Below, in pieces: positions 7,938-12,775 of a stretch of DNA of 12,775 bases. Made by a program: the position numbers and the translations under genes. Below the pieces are notes generated by a model that saw only the letters and a program-made list of their open reading frames with translations, was not told where the DNA came from and made no database searches. This DNA is from Trametopsis cervina (Eukaryota; Basidiomycota; Agaricomycetes; Polyporales; Irpicaceae): the NCBI GenBank assembly GCA_022385755.1, contig MU278393.1:51737-64511 (forward strand), in the 5' to 3' direction. Within the stretch, counting starts at the first letter, position 1, and every line of letters starts with the position of its first letter.

Positions 7938-7998
7938 GTACGCGCACGGGTTAACGCTTCTGTACACGCACGCATGTACGATTCACCACTCTGTGTAG
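7938..7998 (+). other. Candidate intron 1 of copy 2
   Basis: This begins GTACGC and ends GTGTAG, 61 nt, at the position of the 843-909 intron of copy 1. The donor is weaker than in copy 1. Confidence 0.4.
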
Positions 7999-8227
7999 CG
8001 GCAAACCGGTGGTAGATTCCCGGGACCCAGCTTTAGAGCGATTTCAAGGACGTACGCAGATTGGGGATGAGTGTGCTGAGTACAGATCTGGGGGCTTGTA
8101 GACTTCTGAGCTCAGCAACCTGCCGTATGCGGACTTGGAGGACGGACACGTGCGTAAGCTCCGTACGGTTGTACGAGAAGGAAGGGAATATAGGCCACCA
8201 GAAAGCTATACAATAGGAGAATATACG

Positions 8228-8321
8228 GTGAACGTACATACCATACGCAATCCAATTGTGACTCGCCTGGCGGTTTCCCGTCTCCGCCCTCATTCCTTCC
8301 ATGACGGTTGCATTACATCAG
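8228..8321 (+). other. Candidate intron 2 of copy 2
   Basis: This begins GTGAAC straight after PESYTIGEYT and ends ACATCAG with ATGACGG upstream, 94 nt. It matches the 1122-1220 intron of copy 1 in place and size. The flanking exons are more alike between copies than the intron bodies. Confidence 0.5.
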
Positions 8322-8747
8322 CATCCCATGGATGGATTTGAAACTGAAAGAAACAAGGACATCAGCACACACGAAGCGATGTGTCACGGTATGTGCTTAC
8401 CATCTGGAGCGTGTGCCGAATACCAAAGGCCCCTGGCTGTGAATATCGAGTACGCATATTGACGGCTTGGGGCATGTGACAAGTGCATAGATAGTCGCGA
8501 GCCATCTGGCCGACGCGATTAAGGAGGAATTGGGCAGCGTGCCGCCGCAGAGAGATGAATTCAGATATACGTATGGCGCATCTCAGCGAAGCGTTGCACG
8601 TCCATCACAGACCATTTGCTGAGTGGTGGACGAAGAGATGCGCGGCGCAGAGATAACGTGGAGAGTCGTAGGGCAGCGTTCGATGGAGGTGAGTGCTCAA
8701 CTTGAACTTGGAATCGGTCGAGGCGGGTTGAGGAGAGCCGCCAGGTC

Positions 8748-8885
8748 GGATCTGATGCGACAGAGCTTATCGCATCAGGATCTAAGGCACTGGCGGCTTG
8801 CAAAGACAACCCGCACGACCTCGACTTCCACCGCGACCTCCAGACCGGACGTTCGCATCTTAACGCAAGCCGCTTGAGCTGCTGA
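8748..8885 (+). pseudogene. WD40 blade spanning the insertion point of copy 1
   Basis: GSDATELIASGSKALAACKD begins a frame that continues to LQTGRSHLN and stops at 8883. SDATELIASGSK matches FSPDGT.LIASGS.D, and DLQTGRS matches the WDLQTG strand and turn. Copy 1 is split exactly inside this blade, after the codon for Glu-Leu. The frame is open for 45 codons, then stops 15 nt before the GTAAGC donor. Confidence 0.6.
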
Positions 8886-8899
8886 TCGAGGCATCTCGG

Positions 8900-8963
8900 G
8901 TAAGCTGGTTGTTCACTTGGTTATCTGCATCACTCACACGCATGGCCATGCCACCGGCGATAG
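8900..8963 (+). other. Candidate intron 3 of copy 2
   Basis: The donor GTAAGC (8900) aligns with GTAAGT at 3406. TCACACGCAT is shared inside. The acceptor GCGATAG at 8963 is the likeliest but does not align exactly with the acceptor chosen for copy 1. Confidence 0.4.
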
Positions 8964-9280
8964 CCATGCAATACGTCTGCACGCCGGCTTTTCGCTATGG
9001 GATAAACTGCACTCTCAAATTTTGCGGCGTCGCCATCTATCAGGTCAATACACGCGGCTGCCTTTCACTAATGCCAGACTGCCCTACACGCAACGCACGC
9101 AAAGTTTGCTGTGATTTGCGGGCGATCGGGCTGAGAAACGGGCTTAGGTGAGTGGCAAACGCGTCGCTGGTGTGGCGAGACCTGCTCATTCGACAGCACT
9201 GCAGATGGGTGGCATGAGGCGGAGGACTGAGAAGAACGTGTAAGAGCGGCTCTGAAGCTGTTTAGGCCGGACACTGGCGT

Positions 9281-9299
9281 CCCTCCCACGATGGGAGGG
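9281..9299. repeat. 8-bp perfect hairpin in copy 2
   Basis: CCCTCCCA (9281-9288) and TGGGAGGG (9292-9299) pair around CGA. It lies in text that follows the shared GTGAGT donor and has no match in copy 1. Confidence 0.6.
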
Positions 9300-9404
9300 C
9301 CCTATCGCGACACGCATAGCAGCACGATCCGGCTGTGAGACGTGCTGGACGCAGGACAGCTCATGCACCAACCCTCACTGCGGCCAACCAGCGGAATGGA
9401 CGCA

Positions 9405-9518
9405 CCTCCGTTCTCTGCCGGTGCGCAGATCGTTGGATCAGCATCAAGCGGCGCCACAGCCTGGTTGTAGCGTGTGGATGTACAAGAAGCCGTCAGCAGA
9501 CACACCGAAGCACACTGA
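9405..9518 (+). pseudogene. WD40 blade with nonsense codon
   Basis: The frame reads PPFSAGAQIVGSASSGATAW, Leu, a TAG at 9468-9470, then RVDVQEAVSRHTEAH and TGA. It is the direct counterpart of the 4990-5089 blade of copy 1, where TGG occupies the TAG site and EAHTD is intact. FSAGAQIVGSASSGAT is a near-standard WD40 first and second strand. Confidence 0.65.
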
Positions 9519-9569
9519 CTGGCTCGTCTCCTCGCGCGGTGCGGCGTGGCGTGTGGATTCACAAGGACT

Positions 9570-9740
9570 CATCAGCAAACACCCAGTGGATCGCATCGAT
9601 CTCCTTCTCGCCGGGTAGGAAGCCTATTGTCTCCATGGCGCCGCAATGCCTCTGTGGAATGTCGTGACCCACGCGCACATCTGCGTCCCCTTTGGAGGCC
9701 TACCCCGGACCTCACTCGCAAACTATGAGACGTCAGACCG
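9570..9740 (+). pseudogene. Frameshifted WD40 blade
   Basis: WIASISFSPGRKPIVSMAP (9591-9647) then, one frame over, MPLWNVVTHAHICVPFGGLP (9646-9705) give a full blade across a frameshift. The counterpart in copy 1 is 5187-5290 (FPPDGKPIS). Beyond about 9740 the two copies no longer match. Confidence 0.6.
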
Positions 9741-9749
9741 ACGGCTTCT

Positions 9750-9981
9750 CCAGCCTGACCTTATTGAAGACACTGTGCAGCGAAACTCAGCAGCGGCTCG
9801 GGGGACGACGCGCAACAAAAACGCTCATTTGCAAACGCATTGTCTGTGCTTCGCCGCTGGTAGATTGAACCTGTTGCAGCCTTCTCACTCTCTAACCACA
9901 TTCGTACGGTCCAATGCCTGGCCATCTGGTGCGTTCGATTTGTGCAAGTGCCCCACGGCTGCAGTGTACAACGCAGCCTTG
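9750..9981. other. Spacer between copy 2 and the next gene
   Basis: No coding signal or match to copy 1 is seen. A CCAAT word at 9911-9915 lies 70 nt before the ATG at 9984 and could belong to its promoter. No TATA-like box is evident. Confidence 0.3.
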
Positions 9982-9987
9982 CGATGT

Positions 9988-10069
9988 GTCAAACGTTTGA
10001 GTTCACAGTTGAAGGCATATCCTTCACCGTCAAACGTTTGAGTTCACAGTTGAAGGCACATCCTTCACC
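9988..10069. repeat. 41-bp direct tandem duplication
   Basis: Two adjacent 41-nt units (9988-10028 and 10029-10069), each starting GTCAAACGTTTGAGTTCACA, differ at one base (ATAT against ACAT). Because 41 is not a multiple of three, the second unit is read in another frame. The near identity points to a recent event. Confidence 0.9.
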
Positions 10070-10196
10070 TGTACGTTCCGCTATTCTTTTGTTATCGATA
10101 ACGCGCTCATCAGGGAATTTTCTCTGAACACGGGCAGATCTGAACTTGTTGAGGTGTGGCGGGCAGCCGCACGTACTTTATGACAACGTTACACAT

Positions 10197-10263
10197 GTAA
10201 GTTTATCCCTTATATTCTCGATAGCCAGTTTGATCAGCCAGTCTTTGAGCTGCTTTATTCTAG
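10197..10263 (+). other. Candidate intron, GTAAGT to TTCTAG
   Basis: At 67 nt, with a consensus donor and a pyrimidine-flanked acceptor, this is well formed. The exon before it can end in YDNVTH in phase 0 if a one-base frameshift near 10170 is allowed. Confidence 0.6.
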
Positions 10264-10728
10264 ACAGGATTCCGAGCTGTTGTACGCATCAAGCTCCTAC
10301 TTCGACCCTTGACTCGACCCAACACGACGGCGTCGGTTGGACGTATTCGGAGGATACCACTCGTTACACCGAATATTTCACGGGACGAGAGCTCTTCCCT
10401 CTTTAATTCGATAGCCTCATACAAGTGCGTCTCAGTGTTTACAATGGTAGCGAGTGTTTTCGCTGCATATATGCGCTCGACTAATAATGGCTGCGTCGAC
10501 TGCTTACCGTACTACTCTGTAGGTTCGACTTTTCAGCGACCCGTTTCTGTTCTGCGGCCGTCTCGTCCATGATCAGAATTGATCGCTCCAGTCACCGCCC
10601 TCGAATCACATATCACATCAACGACAAAGCGTCCGGGTCGCACCTACGTGGATGCAGCCGCCCTGGCCTATCGCCCGTACCGCAAAATGCAGCGCGCGTC
10701 TTTAGCAGTCCAACGCACGAGAGATCAG

Positions 10729-10786
10729 GTGTGGCACTCACCATGATTATTCATCGCACTCACGATTACTGACCCTTTCTATGCAG
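10729..10786 (+). other. Candidate intron with TACTGAC branch site
   Basis: The branch word TACTGAC lies 11 nt before the acceptor ATGCAG, an excellent fungal 3' end. The donor GTGTGG at 10729 is weak and may be decayed or misplaced. It separates two strongly coding-like exons. Confidence 0.5.
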
Positions 10787-11428
10787 ATACAACTGATTGG
10801 TTCCCCCAGATCTCGCAGAGGAGTTCACGTTCGGAGACGGTCCCTTGCACGAGGGCTGGATGTTAGTGGATGACTGTGTGACGTCTACCGCACCATAGCA
10901 TTTCTAGAGGTGTCAGCCGAAGCTTGGATCTTTAATGACTGACTTTCAGGCATTCCGTCGCACTCGCAAGTGGAGTCATGTCGACTGTACGACGAACGGT
11001 ACATGCGTGCTTTACATGGCCAATATCCGGCACTGAATGTGACTTTGCAGACCTCCCGCATTCCCTGCACCGCGCTCGACCCTCCTGGACCACTTCTGTA
11101 ACCATCGTGCCCACAGCAACAGCGACAAGTGAGGGCCCATGGTTGAAGTCGTCTCCTGACGGCTGATTCGCTCCTAAACGAGGATCAACCCGTCATTTTC
11201 AATCTCGAGTCGCACTCGAAGCCCAAATCACTAAGGCGTTTTTACAGAGTATCGACTACGATTGTGAAGTGCAGCCATGGTAACGTCTTCGAATGTTGAA
11301 GCACGCAACGTGCGCATCGCACCGTACACCGTGGCTACGTGCGAGAGATTGGTGAGTGTAGTGCTGCCTGAGTACGCGGCAGCTCGGATGCTCAACTGCG
11401 TTGAGTTTTCTGGACAACTTTTATGCGG

Positions 11429-11495
11429 GTGAGTCCTGATATATCTCGAGTTGATCGTCAAGGCCACTTGATTGAACCTGCATCCACCCTTCCAG
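11429..11495 (+). other. Candidate intron, GTGAGT to TTCCAG
   Basis: At 67 nt it has a consensus donor right after an open 51-codon frame and a CCCTTCCAG acceptor. Splicing does not keep the best downstream frame, so a frameshift or another donor is implied. Confidence 0.5.
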
Positions 11496-11750
11496 GCCAT
11501 CTGCACACACGCGAATACGTTCAGTACACCAAAAGTAAGGAACCGAGAGGCATTCAACCCCACCATGCGCTGTTCCTCCGTTATGTACAGTAATAATCAT
11601 TAAGTAATATACGCCCCCATCTATCACACATCCTGGCATCGTTTCGGCCTGTTCTGCCCTCGACCTACCACGCGAGATTCACGTCTGCCGCTCCAGGAGT
11701 CCGGATTCCGAAATGCATTCGCACGAGAAGAGTGTGCAGCGCGGAAATGA

Positions 11751-12427
11751 ACAGCGTGCGGCCATTCTCGGTAAGGTTTTCATCCCGTTTGACCAGTCAG
11801 TATACATGCGGACAAGTACCCTGGCCGAGCGAATGAGTGTGCACGAAAAGTCTGACATGCCGAGAAGGGGCATGGATGATGAGTCTTTGGGTTGATTCCG
11901 CTGTCAGTACCCCATCCAGTCTGTATAATACTTGCACAGCTTGGAACCAGGGTGGGAAGTAGAGATGTGCGGCCATCAGACACGCCCACCAAGGGTCCTA
12001 GAACGTGGTGATTCCGAATATCATTCTTGGAAAGTTGGAAGATGTGGCTGCGTGGATGTCGTAAGCCTGCGCTTGCGTAAGGGAGAGTACGGGGAGCACC
12101 ACTGCCCCAAAATGTGGCCGAGCGGGTCATCGGAGTATACGGTTGCGCTTTCTCCGTGAGCTGTAAGTAGGTGATGCAAAGCAGCCGGTACGTACCTGAT
12201 ATCGCCGGGCTGGTCTGTAGAGCAAAAGGGTGTGGGGGCCTTGAAGAGTGGATCCTTCCAGTAAGAAAGCGACGAGAAGAGTTGTTACGGCATGGACATG
12301 CTCGTACAGGGTAATTCCCTCATCTGCTGAACCTGCGCGATGTCAATCAAAGATAGACTTGTCGTCATACAGCCTTATCTTCTCTGTGCTGCCATGCCTG
12401 ATTTGAGGGAATAAGAGGAAGAGCTGT
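11751..12427 (+). other. Weak coding-like scraps, no assignable gene
   Basis: A plus-strand frame at 11713-11895 includes a possible donor GTAAGG near 11771. In the frame 11932-12159, VDVVSLRLRKGEYGEHH and SSEYTVALSP then a stop distantly recall the copy 2 exon before 8228 (HVRKLR, VREGREYR, GEYTV), which would make this a third family remnant. A GTGAGC/GTAAGT donor-like pair follows at 12156-12168. Inverted repeats occur at 12314-12322/12404-12412 (ATTCCCTCA) and 12366-12373/12423-12430 (CATACAGC). A minus-strand frame at 11780-12130 looks like a shadow. Confidence 0.3.
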
Positions 12428-12775
12428 ATGTTCAGGATGTCATGGGGCGCGCGGCCTCCTGATGACGAGAACAGCAGCGAGGAAATTGACAAGAGATGCA
12501 GCACAGCCAACTCGACGGCCGAGAAGCCGCGCCGTGGTGGCGTGAGACTGTGCTACATACGGTATATGGCACGTGTGCCTCATCTGTTCTTCCGCCATCA
12601 TCACCGCCTGCCACGGAACCAGTGCGGTGAAGGTTTACAAGGACAGCAGGACAGCATGCATAGCGTCGCTTTCATGAGTCCAGTCTGTACCGTTCTGACT
12701 GTGATCGATAGACATCCGATGTTCGAATCTCCCCGGACCTGCAAGCCGCTATTTTGTTTCAGTATCTTCGATGGA
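12428..12775 (+). CDS. Open frame running off the window, WD40-like end
   Basis: From ATG 12428 the frame is open for 116 codons to the right edge, longer than expected by chance at this composition. Residues 1-40 are polar and charged (PPDDENSSEEIDKRC). Around residue 72, GQQDSMHSVAFMSPVCTVLT fits the L.GHQDSVHSVAFSPDG turn and first strand of a WD40 blade, with the usual His replaced by Gln and extra Met. The following DRHPMFESPRTC could be the degraded second half of that blade. Another frame over 12620-12650 reads VKVYKDSRT, also blade-like, so a frameshift is possible. The start is only the first ATG; an upstream exon is likely. It may be a further member of the same WD40 family, perhaps also decayed. 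Confidence 0.4.
   Translation, partial: MFRMSWGARPPDDENSSEEIDKRCSTANSTAEKPRRGGVRLCYIRYMARVPHLFFRHHHRLPRNQCGEGLQGQQDSMHSVAFMSPVCTVLTVIDRHPMFESPRTCKPLFCFSIFDG

Larger units (their letters stand above)
7115..9750 (+). pseudogene. Decayed WD40-family gene, copy 2
   Basis: This is the uninterrupted paralogue of the copy 1 pieces at 1-1652, 3294-3560 and 4740-5290. Shared candidate introns lie at 7938-7998, 8228-8321 and about 8900-8963; a shared donor lies at 9148. In order it holds KLCKGTHNSVEG (about 7285), a blade-like FRWDAKSPGVLNGDGVAGVV (7698-7757), the shared exon SNLPYADLEDG..PESYTIGEYT ending at 8227, FETERNKDIST after the intron, the IASGS blade at 8748-8885 and two more blades at 9405-9700. 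Frames are broken by stops and indels, for example a TAG at 9468 where copy 1 has TGG. The KGTH motif could be a distorted KGHTNSV blade turn, or the C..GTR linker that precedes NACHT domains in basidiomycete NLR-like proteins. I cannot decide between these, and no P-loop is visible. Confidence 0.6.
9984..11750 (+). pseudogene. Decayed multi-exon gene of unknown family
   Basis: I do not recognise the family. Coding-like exons follow one another with credible splice sites. They include MCQTFEFTVEGISF from 9984, continued in another frame after the tandem duplication (FTCTFRYSFVIDNALIREFS, then RSELVEVWRAAR) and ending near GTAAGT at 10197. After TTCTAG (10263) comes HDGVGWTYSEDTTRYTEYF to 10405. 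From 10573 SELIAPVTALES and RTYVDAAALAYRPYRKMQRA lead to a donor-like site at 10729. After TACTGAC and ATGCAG (10786) comes PPDLAEEFTFGDGPLHEGWM to 10893. Then RLYDERYMRALHGQYPALNV (about 10985-11045), an open frame from ATG 11277 (NVRIAPYTVATCERLVSVVL) to GTGAGT at 11429, and a last frame with LPLQESGFRNAFAREECAAR ending at 11750. Frameshifts and stops (10181, 11601) prevent one product under any splicing I could find. No membrane segment, signal peptide or catalytic motif was identified. Confidence 0.5.

Noticed and set aside
11780..12130. Minus-strand frame of 116 codons
   Set aside because: It has no recognisable motif, no splice or promoter context, and the plus strand has equally long frames here.
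12719..12730. TGTTCGAATCTC resembling a tRNA B box
   Set aside because: Flanking bases do not form a T stem, and no A box or acceptor stem is found upstream.
1..12775. Repeat-induced point mutation as the cause of decay
   Set aside because: The duplicated segments are not AT-enriched and contain many indels and transversions, unlike RIP. Dinucleotide indices were not computed.
1..12775. CRISPR array or bacterial defence island
   Set aside because: There are no regularly spaced repeats, and the introns and domain content point to a fungal nucleus.

Overview
The window looks like eukaryotic nuclear DNA, most probably from a filamentous basidiomycete (Agaricomycetes-type). Coding stretches are short and separated by candidate introns of about 50-100 nt with GTRAGT-like donors and YAG acceptors, some with a CTRAC-like branch site. 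There are no bacterial operons or ribosome binding sites. Remnants of WD40 beta-propeller blades recur throughout, as in the large NLR-like (NACHT-WD40) families of these fungi. The taxon is an inference, and I see no intact NACHT P-loop.

Layout. 1-1652 is the front part of a decayed gene copy (copy 1). It aligns by eye, colinearly and at a nearly constant offset of about 7.1 kb, with 7115-8767 (copy 2). Copy 1 stops at the word CAGAGCT and resumes at 3294 with TTATCGCATCAGGATCT, whereas copy 2 is continuous across that point. The 1.64 kb between (about 1653-3294) therefore behaves as an insertion. It carries a G-poor, pyrimidine-rich leader with CCAAT and TATA-like boxes, one intronless 206-codon reading frame (2251-2871), and hairpins close to both ends. 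Copy 1 then continues as 3294-3600, meets a second extra segment of about 1.1 kb (3600-4740), and continues as WD40 remnants at 4740-5290. Further WD40 remnants follow to about 6540.

Copy 2 runs from about 7115 to 9750. It holds several WD40 blades broken by stops and frameshifts. Three candidate intron positions are shared between the copies; a fourth donor, 4799/9148, is also shared.

9982-11750 is a different multi-exon gene of unknown family. Splice signals look sound but the frame is broken, including by a 41-bp tandem duplication at its 5' end. 11750-12427 holds weak coding-like scraps. A frame open from 12428 off the right edge ends in a WD40-like stretch, probably the start of another family member.

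Overall this is a graveyard of tandemly duplicated WD40/NLR-like genes. The 206-codon gene in the insertion is the only frame that looks both coding and uninterrupted. All similarity calls were made by eye from the bases; no search was run.
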